A stretch of DNA of 64,000 bases from Brevundimonas bullata (GTDB taxonomy: Bacteria > Pseudomonadota > Alphaproteobacteria > Caulobacterales > Caulobacteraceae): NCBI RefSeq assembly GCF_014207965.1, contig NZ_JACHLM010000001.1, forward strand, positions 124,001 to 188,000, given 5' to 3'. A model generated the notes under the pieces. It saw only the letters and a list, made by a program, of their open reading frames with translations. It was not told the origin of the DNA and did not search any database. The translations under genes and the position numbers were made by a program. This document shows, one piece after another, positions 31,644-41,306 of this stretch (its first letter is position 1; each line of letters begins with the position of its first letter).

Positions 31644-33485
31644 CTAGGCCGGCGTCCAGGCGTTCATGGTCCGCTCCAGCACCGTCAGCGGCACGCCGCC
31701 CAGGTTCAGGCCGGTGTCATGGAAGCCCTTGATGTCGAAACGGTCGCCCAGACGCTTCTTGGCGTCTTCGCGCAGCTTGACCCAGGTGGTGTGGCCGACC
31801 TTGTAGCTGGAGGCCTGACCCGGCCAGACGCAGTAGCGCTCGACCTCGGTGGCGATGCTGGATTCCTGATCGCCCAGGGTATCGACCATGTAGCGGATGC
31901 CCTGCTCGCGGCTCCAGCGCTTGTGGTGCAGACCGGAATCGACGACCAGACGCGCGGCGCGGAACATCAGCGACTGCAGATAGCCGATCTGGCCGAAGGG
32001 ATCGTTCTCATAGGCGCCGATCTCGTCCGCCAGTTGCTCGGCGTACAGACCCCAGCCCTCGGAATAGGCCGAGAAGCCCATGACCTTCATCAGCAGCGGC
32101 GTATCCGGTTGCTCCTGCTGCAAGGCGATCTGGAAGTGATGCCCCGGCACCGCCTCGTGATAGGTCAGGGTCGGCAGGGTCCACTTGGGCCATTCCGCCG
32201 TGTCGCGCAGGTTGATGTAGTAGGCGCCCGGACGCGAACCATCCAGAGCCGGCGACTGATAATAGCCGCCCGGCGCCCCGGCCTCGGTGGCCTTGGGCAC
32301 GCGCTTGATGTCGCACGGTGACTTGGGCAGGCGGCCGAAATAGTCCGGCATGCGCGCCTGCATGGCGACCATCTGGGCGTTCAGCTCCTGGATCAGCTCG
32401 TCCTTGGCCTCGTCCGTGTTCGGATAGACGAAGCGCGGATCCTTGCCGAGGGCGGCGATGCGCTCGCCGACCGTGCCCTGGGTCATGCCTTGCGCCTTCA
32501 GCAGGGCGTCGGCGCGGGCCGAGATGTCCGCCACCTGCTCCAGCCCCATCTGATGCACCTCGTCCGGCGTCATCGACGAGGTGGTGAAGTATTTCAGGCC
32601 GAAGCGGTAGTAGTCCTCGCCCTGCGGCAGACGCCAGACGCCGCCGTCGTGGGTGGCGCCGGGACGCACGGTCTTCAGGGCCTCGGCCTGACGCTGGATG
32701 GCCGGATAGACCTCGGCCGTCAGGATGGCCTGAGCCTTCGCGGCCCAGTCGCCGGGGATGTTCTTCTCGGCGGTGCGACGCGCAACCGACTCGCTCATCA
32801 CCGAGTCGGCCGGGGCCATGCCGGTGATGGCGGCCATCTGGGTCAGGGTGCGGTCGATGACGAAGTCCGGCGGCACGGCGCCGGCGGCGAAATCGGCCTG
32901 CATCCGCTCGCGCTCGGCGTCCAGCCCCTTGGCGAAGTCCGACAGGCGCGACAGGTAGGCGTCGGCGTCGTCCGCCGCCTCGATGCGGTGCTGGCTGTCG
33001 AGGAAGTCGGGGATCTGCTGGTACGATCCCCCCAGCTGGCTGACCGTATAGGGCGAGGGGAACATGCCCCCGCCATAGGGGAAGGCGTAGCCCTCCTGCA
33101 CCGTGTCGCCGAAGAACTCGAGCGAGTCGTAGTAGGTCTGCTCGGTGGCCGTCAGCTGAGCCTTGTCGATGGCCTTAACAGCCGCCATGCCCTCATTGAA
33201 CTTGGCCTTGTCCGCATCGATCTTGGCCTGGGAGCGATCACTCAGCTTGAAGCGGGCGGCGGCCATCGGTCCCCGATCCATGCCCAGAGCGGTCAGGGTC
33301 TCGGGGTCGGACAGGATCATCTCCTGCGCGATCTTGTCCAGCAGGGCAAGGAACTGGGTCGAGGCGGGCCCCGCAGGGGCGGCTGCGGGGGCCCCCGCAG
33401 CCTGGGCCAGGGCGCGTGCGGCGCCGGAGGTCGCGAACGCGCCTCCAAGCGCAGCGGTCATCAACAGGCGGCGACGGTCCATCAT
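31644..33485 (-). CDS. DUF885 family metallohydrolase, Tat-exported (paralog 2)
   Basis: A 613-aa paralog of the next gene downstream, with a Tat-type signal (DRRRLLMTAALGGAFATSGAARALAQA), the zinc motif TYHEAVPGHHFQIALQQE, VDSGLHHKRWSREQGIRYM, CVWPGQASSYKVGH and the ending NLGGVPLTVLERTM. The two proteins align along their entire length but differ in many positions, so the duplication is old. ATG 33485 is preceded by GGGAGGAAG. Predicted periplasmic peptidase or related hydrolase. Confidence 0.88.
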   Translation of the reverse strand: MMDRRRLLMTAALGGAFATSGAARALAQAAGAPAAAPAGPASTQFLALLDKIAQEMILSDPETLTALGMDRGPMAAARFKLSDRSQAKIDADKAKFNEGMAAVKAIDKAQLTATEQTYYDSLEFFGDTVQEGYAFPYGGGMFPSPYTVSQLGGSYQQIPDFLDSQHRIEAADDADAYLSRLSDFAKGLDAERERMQADFAAGAVPPDFVIDRTLTQMAAITGMAPADSVMSESVARRTAEKNIPGDWAAKAQAILTAEVYPAIQRQAEALKTVRPGATHDGGVWRLPQGEDYYRFGLKYFTTSSMTPDEVHQMGLEQVADISARADALLKAQGMTQGTVGERIAALGKDPRFVYPNTDEAKDELIQELNAQMVAMQARMPDYFGRLPKSPCDIKRVPKATEAGAPGGYYQSPALDGSRPGAYYINLRDTAEWPKWTLPTLTYHEAVPGHHFQIALQQEQPDTPLLMKVMGFSAYSEGWGLYAEQLADEIGAYENDPFGQIGYLQSLMFRAARLVVDSGLHHKRWSREQGIRYMVDTLGDQESSIATEVERYCVWPGQASSYKVGHTTWVKLREDAKKRLGDRFDIKGFHDTGLNLGGVPLTVLERTMNAWTPA

Positions 33486-33600
33486 CGAGGCTTCCTCCCA
33501 AAAGCAGTTGGGAAGGACACTATCGAAGCGACACCGCCCCGCAAGGCGTCACCGTCACGCGGCGGATGAAGTTTCGTCCACCCGCCGCCGTTGGATCAGA

Positions 33601-33846
33601 TCAGTCGGGCTGGACGTGGGCCTTGAGGCAGTCCCGCACGGCCTTCTTCAGGTCGCCGGGCGCATTGGGTTCGTCCACACCGTCGGCGGCCAGCACCGCC
33701 TTCATGGCGGCGTCCAGACCCTTGGGCAGGGCCGCGATCACCTTCTTCTGACCCTTGTCATGCAGGCAGAAGCCCACCTCGCTGCACAGGGCGGCGAACA
33801 TTTCGTCGAAGTCCACGTGGTCGAAATTGGGGGCGGCGTCGGTCAT
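33601..33846 (-). CDS. Unknown 81-aa protein, last gene of the formaldehyde operon
   Basis: Small acidic, soluble protein without signal peptide or membrane segment. It contains three cysteines (LCSEVGFCLHD and AVRDCLKAH) in a mostly helical sequence. It begins 4 nt after the fghA stop, so it is almost certainly translated from the same mRNA. I do not recognise the family. The position suggests an accessory role in glutathione-dependent formaldehyde oxidation, for example thiol or metal related, but nothing in the sequence proves this. Confidence 0.75.
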   Translation of the reverse strand: MTDAAPNFDHVDFDEMFAALCSEVGFCLHDKGQKKVIAALPKGLDAAMKAVLAADGVDEPNAPGDLKKAVRDCLKAHVQPD

Positions 33847-33850
33847 CGTT

Positions 33851-34684
33851 TCAGGCTTTCAGGCGGGTCGCATGGAAGGCCACGTGGTCGTCCACGAAGC
33901 TGGCCATGAAGAAGTAGGAGTGATCATAGCCCGGCTGCATCCGCAGGGTAAGCCGCTGTCCCGCCGCCTTCGCCGCCGCCGCCAGCAACTCCGGCTTCAA
34001 CTGCTCGGCCAGGAAGGGATCGGCGTCGCCCTGATCCACCAGGATGTCGTCGAAACGGCCCGCCGCCGCGCCGCCTTCGATCAGCAGGGCGGCGTCGTGT
34101 TTGGCCCACTCTGCGCGGTCCTCGCCCAGATAGGCGGACAACGCCTTCTCGCCCCAGGGACAGCGCGTCGGCGACGAGATGGGGGCAAAGGCCGAGACCG
34201 ATTTGAACAGGTCGGGGTGGCGCAGGGCGAGCGTCAGCGCCCCGTGGCCGCCCATGGAATGACCGAAGATCGAACGCGTCTTCGTGGTCGGGCATTCGGC
34301 GTCGATCAGGGCGATCAGCTCGTCCGTGACGTAGCTTTCCATGCGGAAGTGCGGCGCCCAGGGCGCTTGCGTGGCGTCGACATAGAAGCCTGCGCCCTGC
34401 CCCAGGTCATAGGCGGGGTCGTCGGCCACCCCTTCGCCGCGCGGGCTGGTGTCGGGCGCGACGATGATGAAGCCATGTTCAGCGGCGGCCTTGTAGGCCC
34501 CGGCCTTGGTGGTGAAATTATCCTCGGTGCAGGTCAGGCCCGACAGCCAGATCAGGACCGGGAACGGCCCCTCGCCCGCGGGCGTGAACACTGACAGGGT
34601 CATGGGCGTGCCGGTCGTCGCGCTGTCATGCTTCAGATAGCGCAACGTGCCGCCGTAAACGGCGTGGCTCTTGGTGGTTTCCAT
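33851..34684 (-). CDS. fghA: S-formylglutathione hydrolase
   Basis: Hydrolyses S-formylglutathione to formate and glutathione, the second step of the glutathione-dependent formaldehyde pathway. The 277-aa esterase-D family sequence shows the oxyanion region VLIWLSGLTCTEDNF, the nucleophile elbow FGHSMGGHGAL, catalytic Asp in VDQGDADPFL and His in GYDHSYFFMASFVDDH. ATG 34684 (METTKS) is preferred over an in-frame TTG one codon earlier. Located between the lipoprotein gene (20 nt gap) and the 81-aa gene in the adhC operon. Confidence 0.96.
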   Translation of the reverse strand: METTKSHAVYGGTLRYLKHDSATTGTPMTLSVFTPAGEGPFPVLIWLSGLTCTEDNFTTKAGAYKAAAEHGFIIVAPDTSPRGEGVADDPAYDLGQGAGFYVDATQAPWAPHFRMESYVTDELIALIDAECPTTKTRSIFGHSMGGHGALTLALRHPDLFKSVSAFAPISSPTRCPWGEKALSAYLGEDRAEWAKHDAALLIEGGAAAGRFDDILVDQGDADPFLAEQLKPELLAAAAKAAGQRLTLRMQPGYDHSYFFMASFVDDHVAFHATRLKA

Positions 34685-34703
34685 CAACTCAGACTCCTGA
34701 AGA

Positions 34704-35252
34704 TCAGTCAGGCCAGACGCGGGCCATGAAGGCGTCGTCCAGTCGGCCGCCGTCCTTCGGGAAATAGCTGTACCAGTCGCGCGGTATCGGCGGGTTGGCC
34801 CCGGCGGGCGGCGCGCCGCCGCCCCAGGCCTCGAAACCGACGCCGACCAGGATCGGTCCCTCGCGCACGGCGGGGGCCGGCACGGCCTCGACCGCCTTGA
34901 CCACGGCCGCGACAGTTTCCGCGCTGGCGGCCGGCTCGCCGGTCACGACCCACGCCTTCGAGCGCCCGCCCGGCTTGACCATCAGCAGCAACATGCCCGA
35001 GGCGCCGGCCTGGGCGGGGGCCGCGCGAATCGCCCCCTCAGCCGCAATCGCCGCCGCATTGACATAGGGCGACAGGGCCGCGACCTCGACCCGCGCCTTC
35101 ATCACCGGATCGGGCAGATAGAGAACCACGTCCTTGCCCACCCAGGCCTCGGCGGGGGTCTCCGCCGCCACGGGCGCAGGCTCGCGATTGCAGGCGGCGA
35201 GGCCCATGACGACCGCAAGGGCCATGATCGACGCGGTCGCCGCCTTCTTCAT
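34704..35252 (-). CDS. Unknown lipoprotein in the formaldehyde operon
   Basis: A 182-aa predicted lipoprotein: signal sequence with lipobox LAAC (Cys21), followed by an Ala/Pro linker and a compact domain with several beta strands (KDVVLYLPDPVMKARVEV, MLLLMVKPGGRSKAWVVTG). No known catalytic motif is visible. GAGGA precedes ATG 35252. It is 12 nt downstream of the VOC gene and 20 nt upstream of fghA, so it belongs to the same transcript. Why an envelope lipoprotein should accompany cytoplasmic formaldehyde enzymes is unclear. Family unrecognised. Confidence 0.75.
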   Translation of the reverse strand: MKKAATASIMALAVVMGLAACNREPAPVAAETPAEAWVGKDVVLYLPDPVMKARVEVAALSPYVNAAAIAAEGAIRAAPAQAGASGMLLLMVKPGGRSKAWVVTGEPAASAETVAAVVKAVEAVPAPAVREGPILVGVGFEAWGGGAPPAGANPPIPRDWYSYFPKDGGRLDDAFMARVWPD

Positions 35253-35263
35253 CGTTTCAGTCC

Positions 35264-35650
35264 TCAGCCCGGCCGGTGAACGGCGCAGATCTTGTTGCCC
35301 GACGGATCGCGCAGATAGGCCAGGTGCATCTTGCCGAAGGGGGTGTCGCGCGGACCCGCCGGGTCCTCGATGGCCGTGCCGCCCGCCGCCACGCCGGCCT
35401 CGGCGAAGGCGACGACCGCTTCCGGGCTGGCGGCGGCGAAACCGATGGTGCCGCCGTTGGCGTGACAGGCGGGCTCGCCGTCGCGCGGCGTGACCACGCC
35501 CAGCATGCCGCGCGGCGTCATGTACCAGACGCCCGGCCGGGGTTGGTCATTGTAGGCGCCGGGCTGATGGCCCAGGGCGCCGAGCACCGCGTCATAGAAT
35601 TTGTGCGACGCCTCGACGTCGTTGGCGCCCAGGGTGACGTGCGTGAACAT
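35264..35650 (-). CDS. VOC-family (glyoxalase-like) protein
   Basis: A 128-aa vicinal-oxygen-chelate protein with the two beta-alpha-beta-beta-beta modules: FTHVTLGANDVEASHKFYDAVLGALG at the start and HLAYLRDPSGNKICAVH at the end, with His5 and a Glu/His-rich end as likely metal ligands. GGGAGGAAGAT precedes ATG 35650. It lies between adhC (83 nt) and the lipoprotein gene. VOC proteins of this type often act on glutathione adducts, which fits the operon, but the substrate is inferred. Confidence 0.85.
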   Translation of the reverse strand: MFTHVTLGANDVEASHKFYDAVLGALGHQPGAYNDQPRPGVWYMTPRGMLGVVTPRDGEPACHANGGTIGFAAASPEAVVAFAEAGVAAGGTAIEDPAGPRDTPFGKMHLAYLRDPSGNKICAVHRPG

Positions 35651-35732
35651 GATCTTCCTCCCGATGTGACGCCCGGCCGGTTCGCCGGGCGCCGCAAGCT
35701 AGGCTTGGTCAGTTTCGTTTGGCAACGTTCTT

Positions 35733-36839
<1,107 letters not shown>

Positions 36840-36977
36840 GGTCTTGATCCTTGGGACGTCTCTAACGCTCGCCGCACGGCGGCTCGCTGCTTGAGAGACA
36901 GAAGGCTTGAGTAGTGAATTGGCGTCTGTTCTACGCCGGTCGCGGCGGGGCGGATATGGCGACAACCGCAAAACATT

Positions 36978-36996
36978 ATTGTCGCACCGCAACAAT
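36978..36996. promoter_or_regulatory. Candidate LysR operator ATTGT-N9-ACAAT
   Basis: Perfect 5-bp dyad in the adhC-LysR divergent region, ending 17 nt before the LysR start. Location and AT-rich arms fit a LysR-type binding site for autoregulation and adhC control. Confidence 0.45.
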
Positions 36997-37013
36997 CATG
37001 ATCGAACGTCCCG

Positions 37014-37904
37014 ATGAGCCGCTGGGACGGGATCGACGAATTCACCGCTGTCGCCGAACAGGCCAGCTTCTCGGCCGCAGCCCGGCGCCTGGGCCTGTCG
37101 ACCTCGGCGGTCAGCCGCGAGATCGCCCGGCTGGAGGATCGGCTGCAGACCCGCCTGCTGCATCGCACCACCCGCCGGGTCGAGCTGACCGACGCGGGCC
37201 GCGACTTCCTGGCCCGCTGCCGTCGCCTGATTGACGAACGCGACGAGGCCCTGGCCGCCGTCCAGCCCGATGATCAGGCCCCGCGCGGCCTGCTGCGCAT
37301 GACCTGCTCGGTCTCCTACGGCGAGCGCTTCATCGCCCCCGCCGTCAACGCCTTCGCGCGCCAGAACCCGGAGCTGAGGATCGAGCTGGATCTGGACAAC
37401 CGGCTGCGAGACCTGGTCGGCGACGGCTATGATCTGGCGGTGCGGTTCGGCCACCTGACTGACTCGCGGCTGATGGCGCGGCGGCTGGCCTCGCGACGAC
37501 TGATCCTGTGCGCCAGCCCCGACTACCTGGCGAGGCGGGGCGCCCCGCGCGACCTGTCCGAGATCGCCAGCCACGACGGCCTGATCGGCTCGTCCGAGCA
37601 ATGGCGTTTCACCGAGGCCGGGCGCGAAGTCAGCCTGCGCCCCACCGGCCGCTGGCGCTGCAACTCCGGCGCGGCGGTGCTCGACGCCGCCCTGCAAGGC
37701 CTCGGCCTGTGCCAGTTGCCCGACTTCTACGTCGCCGAAGCTCTGACGTCGGGCGCGTTGGCCTCCCTGCTCGACGAGGCCCGCCCGCCCGACGAAGGCG
37801 TCTGGGCCGTCCATCCCCACCCCCGCCACGTCCCGCCCAAGGTCCGCGCCATGATCGACTGGCTGCATGACAGCCTGGCTAGCGCACAAAGGAGCCCCGC
37901 ATGA
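37014..37904 (+). CDS. LysR-family transcriptional regulator
   Basis: A 296-aa LTTR with an N-terminal winged helix-turn-helix (EFTAVAEQASFSAAARRLGLSTSAVSREIARLEDRLQTRLLHRTTRRVELT, a textbook LysR DNA-binding region spanning about residues 8-58) and an effector domain resembling the CrgA/AaeR group (LLRMTCSVSYGERFIAPAV, DLAVRFGHL). It is divergent from adhC and overlaps cobB by ATGA. It probably regulates the adhC operon, itself, or both. The effector could be formaldehyde-related or something else; the sequence does not say. Confidence 0.92.
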   Translation: MSRWDGIDEFTAVAEQASFSAAARRLGLSTSAVSREIARLEDRLQTRLLHRTTRRVELTDAGRDFLARCRRLIDERDEALAAVQPDDQAPRGLLRMTCSVSYGERFIAPAVNAFARQNPELRIELDLDNRLRDLVGDGYDLAVRFGHLTDSRLMARRLASRRLILCASPDYLARRGAPRDLSEIASHDGLIGSSEQWRFTEAGREVSLRPTGRWRCNSGAAVLDAALQGLGLCQLPDFYVAEALTSGALASLLDEARPPDEGVWAVHPHPRHVPPKVRAMIDWLHDSLASAQRSPA

Positions 37905-38602
37905 ACCTCGTCGTCCTGACCGGCGCCGGCGTCTCGGCCGAGAGCGGCGTGCCGACCTTCCGCGCCTCGGACGGGCTATGGGAGGGGCATCGTATCGAGG
38001 AGGTGGCGACGCCTGAGGGATTCGCGGCCAACCCGGCCGTGGTGCAGGATTTCTACAACCAGCGGCGGCGGCATCTGGCGCGCGTGCAGCCCAACGCCGC
38101 GCACCGAGCTCTGGCCGATGTGGCGGCGCGGTGGGATGGCGACTTCCTTCTGGTGACGCAGAACGTCGACGACCTGCACGACCGGGCGCACCTTGAACGG
38201 CCGCCCGCACCGGGCTTCGAACTGATCCACATGCACGGTGAACTGAACAAGGCGCGCTGCACCGCGTCGGGTGTCGTCTGCGACTGGACCGGAGATCTGG
38301 AAGCTGAGCACGCCTCGCCGCATCACCCGCAGGGGATTATGCGGCCGCACATCGTCTGGTTCGGGGAGATGCCGCTGGAGATGGAGCGGATCGAGGCGGT
38401 CTTGGAAAGGTGCGACCTGTTCGTCTCCATCGGCACCTCCGGCGCGGTCTATCCGGCGGCGGGCTTCGTCCAGTCGGCGCGGATGGCCGGGGCGCGGACG
38501 GTGGAGATCAATCTGGAGCCGACGCAGGGCGCGCGCCTGTTCGACAGAGGCGTCTATGGCCCCGCCACCGAGGCCGTGCCGGGGTTCTTCGCGGACCTCT
38601 AG
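37901..38602 (+). CDS. cobB: NAD-dependent protein deacylase, CobB-like sirtuin
   Basis: A 233-aa class III (SIRT5-like) sirtuin. [14 protein letters not shown] and [12 protein letters not shown] (NAD and catalytic His region, HMHGEL) are intact, as are Tyr/Arg of FYNQRRRHL that define desuccinylase-type enzymes. The zinc module is unusual: one Cys-x6-Cys ([11 protein letters not shown]) is present but the expected second cysteine group before [12 protein letters not shown] is replaced by [10 protein letters not shown]. It overlaps the LysR gene by ATGA. CobB enzymes reactivate acetylated Acs, and acsA lies elsewhere in this window. Its stop shares the tetramer CTAG with the convergent ynfA stop. 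Confidence 0.92.
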   Translation: MNLVVLTGAGVSAESGVPTFRASDGLWEGHRIEEVATPEGFAANPAVVQDFYNQRRRHLARVQPNAAHRALADVAARWDGDFLLVTQNVDDLHDRAHLERPPAPGFELIHMHGELNKARCTASGVVCDWTGDLEAEHASPHHPQGIMRPHIVWFGEMPLEMERIEAVLERCDLFVSIGTSGAVYPAAGFVQSARMAGARTVEINLEPTQGARLFDRGVYGPATEAVPGFFADL

Positions 38603-38922
38603 GCTCGCGGTCCGAGCAGGATCACCCCCGCCCCGATCAGGCAGACCGCTCCGCCAACCAGGTCCCAGCGGTCCGGCGTCGTCTTCTCGACCAGCGCCAT
38701 CCACGCCAGCGAGGCGACGATATAGACCCCGCCGTAGGCCGCAAACGCCCGCCCCGCCGTCTCGGCCGGAACCAGGGTCAGCAGCCAGGCGAAGGCGATC
38801 AGACTGATCACGCCCGGAATCAGCCAGACCGGCGACCGGTCCAGCTTCAGCCAGGCCCAGAAGGCGAAGCAGCCGCCGATCTCCGCCAAGGCTGCGAGGG
38901 GGTAGATGAGGGCGAGCTTCAC
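38599..38922 (-). CDS. YnfA/UPF0060 small membrane protein
   Basis: A 107-aa inner-membrane protein with four hydrophobic helices and the family features [28 protein letters not shown] and [22 protein letters not shown]0060 belongs to the drug/metabolite transporter superfamily near small multidrug-resistance proteins, but its substrate is unknown. It begins with GTG 38922, overlapping the trmJ stop as GTGA, so the two are translationally coupled. Its stop codon overlaps that of cobB on the other strand. Confidence 0.92.
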   Translation of the reverse strand: MKLALIYPLAALAEIGGCFAFWAWLKLDRSPVWLIPGVISLIAFAWLLTLVPAETAGRAFAAYGGVYIVASLAWMALVEKTTPDRWDLVGGAVCLIGAGVILLGPRA

Positions 38923-39704
38923 TCGCCCTTCTTCGCTTCCGCCGCGCGCTTCTCAGCCAGCTTGGCCAGCACCCGGCCGCGGCCCTTGGCGAGGGCGTGG
39001 ATGGCGCCGCGCATGGTGGCGACCTCCTGTTCGGTGAAGGCCGCGCGGCCCAGCATGACGCGCAGGTTCTGGCTCATCGACGGCTTCTTCTCGGGAGGAT
39101 GGAAGAAGCCGCCGGCGTCCAGCTCCGCTTCGAAGTGTTCGTACATGCCTACCAGCAGTTCGTTCGAGGCGGGCGGATCGCCCTCCCGGAAGCGCGGCGG
39201 GGGGGCGTCAAGGATCAGGGTGCGCCACTCATAGGCGTTGATGGCCACGGCCTGGGCCAGGTTCAGCGAATGGTGCTTGGGGTCGATCGGGATGGTGGTG
39301 ATCCCGGCGCACAGGGCGATGTCGGTGGTCTCCAGCCCCGCCCGCTCACCGCCGAACAGCAGGCCGGTCTTCAGGCCCGACGCCGTGTCGTCATAGAGGA
39401 TGCGGGCGCTCTCGCGCGGGGTGCGCACCGGCTGGCGCGTCTCACGCGGGCGGGCGGTGGTGGCGAAGACGGTGTTCAGGTCATGAACGGCCTCGGCCAC
39501 GCTGTCGAAGACGCGCACGCCCTCCAGCACCCAGTCCGCGCCGGAGGCGGTGGCCCAGGCGCGCTCCTGGGGCCAGCCGTCGCGCGGCGTGACCAGGCGC
39601 AGTTCCGACAGGCCGAAGTTCGCCATGACGCGAGCGACCGCGCCAATGTTCTCGGCCATCTGGGACTTGTCGAGGATGACGACGGGGGGCGTGAGTTCAG
39701 TCAT
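38919..39704 (-). CDS. trmJ: tRNA 2'-O-ribose methyltransferase TrmJ (SPOUT family)
   Basis: A 261-aa TrmH-family RNA methyltransferase. The N-terminal part ([26 protein letters not shown]) and the three SPOUT motifs are present: [34 protein letters not shown], and the knot motif [22 protein letters not shown]. The helical C-terminal extension ([14 protein letters not shown] ... [14 protein letters not shown]) is typical of TrmJ, which methylates position 32 of tRNAs, rather than of TrmL. Coupled to ynfA. Good assignment; exact target nucleoside not shown. Confidence 0.88.
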   Translation of the reverse strand: MTELTPPVVILDKSQMAENIGAVARVMANFGLSELRLVTPRDGWPQERAWATASGADWVLEGVRVFDSVAEAVHDLNTVFATTARPRETRQPVRTPRESARILYDDTASGLKTGLLFGGERAGLETTDIALCAGITTIPIDPKHHSLNLAQAVAINAYEWRTLILDAPPPRFREGDPPASNELLVGMYEHFEAELDAGGFFHPPEKKPSMSQNLRVMLGRAAFTEQEVATMRGAIHALAKGRGRVLAKLAEKRAAEAKKGE

Positions 39705-39719
39705 GGGGCGGTCTTTAGC

Positions 39720-39864
39720 CCTTCTCCCCTTGAGGGAGAAGGTGGCCCGTAGGGTCGGATGAGGGGTGTCGGCGCGACGTTGGACAGGAAGCCCTCAGCC
39801 CAGCTTCCTCGCACCCCTCATCCGTCAGGCTTCGCCTGCCACCTTCTCCCTCAAGGGAAGAAGG
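39720..39864. repeat. Inverted repeat, CTTCTCCC-type, copy 2
   Basis: Arms CTTCTCCCTCAAGGG-like at both ends, with inner GGATGAGGGGTGTCGGCGCGAC and GCACCCCTCATCCGTCAGGC. It shares these blocks with the copy at 14336-14502, including TCCGTCAGGCTTCGCCTGCCACC. Lies between the S1/P1 nuclease and trmJ, both on the minus strand. Confidence 0.8.
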
Positions 39865-39872
39865 AAGCGGGA

Positions 39873-40904
39873 TCAGTCCTCGCCGATCATCGAGGTCCAG
39901 GGGTCGACCGCGCCGGCTTCGACCTCGGCCACCTTGACGGCGGGCCAGCCGATGGAGGCCGTGCCGCTCTCGCGCCAGCTGAGGATGATCAGGTCGCGCA
40001 GTTCCGAGGCGCCAGCCGCCAGACGCTCGTTGACGAAGGCCGCGCCGCGCGGGTCGGCGTCCTTGAAGCCGCCCGCCTTCTCCAGATGGTAGAAGGGAAT
40101 GACTGTGCCCAGGGTGGTCTTCAGATAGCCGGCGGTGCGGGCGCGCAGGTCCAGGCCCGAGACCTGAGGCTGGCTCATCGCCGCCTCGACCGTGTCCAGA
40201 CGAGCGACGCGCGAGGCGAACTCGCCCTCGAACACGCCGTGGGTGCGGCGCGAGTTGGTGAAGCCCTCCGGATTGGGATAGTCGCCCCATCCGTTGAAGT
40301 GGATCGACAGGTGGTGCGGCTGCGAGCCGTCGCCGACATAGTGGGCCAGGACGCCGATGTCGCGCAGGATCAGGGCCTCGCGGCGCTCGCGGTCGGCGCG
40401 GTACCAGGCCTTCTTGCCGGGATCCATCTCGCGGCCCTCGGCGGCGGTCAGCACGCGCCAGTAGGCGAAGTCGCGGCCCAGGTTCTGATAGGCGTCCATC
40501 ATGGCGTAGGGCAGGTAGCCGACCTCATCGATCTTGAGCCCCGCCTGGACCAGGGCCGTGTCGAAGTCCGACTTGAGACGCGGCAGGGCGTCGATGGAGG
40601 GCCCCTTCTCGTTCATGGCGAAGCCGTTGTCGTCGAAGTCGATGAAGTGGGCCGTGTCGCGCTCGCGGTCATGCGGCTGGCCGCCCCCCTTCCAACGGTC
40701 GGGCTCGCGCGCCAGTTCGCCGACGTCGGCGATCGAGGCCGGGGTCCGCAGGAAGGCCGGCAGGTCGTCGCTCAAAGCCCGCATGGCCGCGACGCCGATC
40801 AGACGGTGGCCGGTATTGCCCCAGGCGTCGACCTGAACGGCGGGAGCCGCGACCAGCATCAGGGCGGCGGCGGAGATCATCAGGCGTTTGACTTGACGCT
40901 TCAT
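39873..40904 (-). CDS. Secreted S1/P1-type nuclease
   Basis: A 343-aa exported zinc nuclease. Signal peptide about 1-27 (MISAAALMLVAAPAVQVDA), with mature protein beginning Trp (WGNTGHRLIG), whose N-terminus and side chains bind zinc in the P1 family. Further zinc ligands are in ERDTAHFIDFDDN, DIGVLAHYVGDGSQPHH and HGVFEGEF. It should cleave single-stranded RNA/DNA and 3'-nucleotides in the periplasm or medium, for phosphate or nucleotide scavenging. ATG 40904 directly precedes the signal peptide; the ribosome site is weak. The final residues (WTSMIGED) are unremarkable. Confidence 0.9.
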   Translation of the reverse strand: MKRQVKRLMISAAALMLVAAPAVQVDAWGNTGHRLIGVAAMRALSDDLPAFLRTPASIADVGELAREPDRWKGGGQPHDRERDTAHFIDFDDNGFAMNEKGPSIDALPRLKSDFDTALVQAGLKIDEVGYLPYAMMDAYQNLGRDFAYWRVLTAAEGREMDPGKKAWYRADRERREALILRDIGVLAHYVGDGSQPHHLSIHFNGWGDYPNPEGFTNSRRTHGVFEGEFASRVARLDTVEAAMSQPQVSGLDLRARTAGYLKTTLGTVIPFYHLEKAGGFKDADPRGAAFVNERLAAGASELRDLIILSWRESGTASIGWPAVKVAEVEAGAVDPWTSMIGED

Positions 40905-41306
40905 CGGAGGACACCGGCGGAAAATTTCGAAGGGAAACGACCGCTTATCCCATTCCCGGCCCCGCCTCCACCCATACGGTCCACGACGTGGCCGCACGAT
41001 CACGCCGACGTTATCTTAAACCGAAACACAGACTTTCTTCGCAATAAAGTGTTACACGAGCAGACTTAGGTGTTAACCGGATAGCTGATCCCATCAGTAT
41101 AGAAGCCAAGCCTCACGAATACTGAATTCGTTGCTGCCACATATGCTGTGACATTTAGACGATATGCTCATGGGCCTGTGGACTAATCGAACAATGATCG
41201 TGACGCAGGGCCGCACCTGATCTCATTCGCCGCGTTTTTGCCACAATTGGAGATCAGAAACCCGTTGCCGGATCGTGTCGGGACCGGTGCTTCCTGAGTT
41301 TGTTCG
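40905..41306. promoter_or_regulatory. Divergent AT-rich intergenic region between nuclease and 3D-domain genes
   Basis: About 400 bases without a gene. From 41020 to 41200 the composition is much richer in A/T than the surroundings (runs such as TTATCTTAAACCG and GCAATAAAGTGTTACACG). It probably holds two promoters and possibly operators or a small RNA, but I recognise no specific consensus or RNA family. In-frame stop TGA at 41295 fixes the start of the plus-strand gene. Confidence 0.35.
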
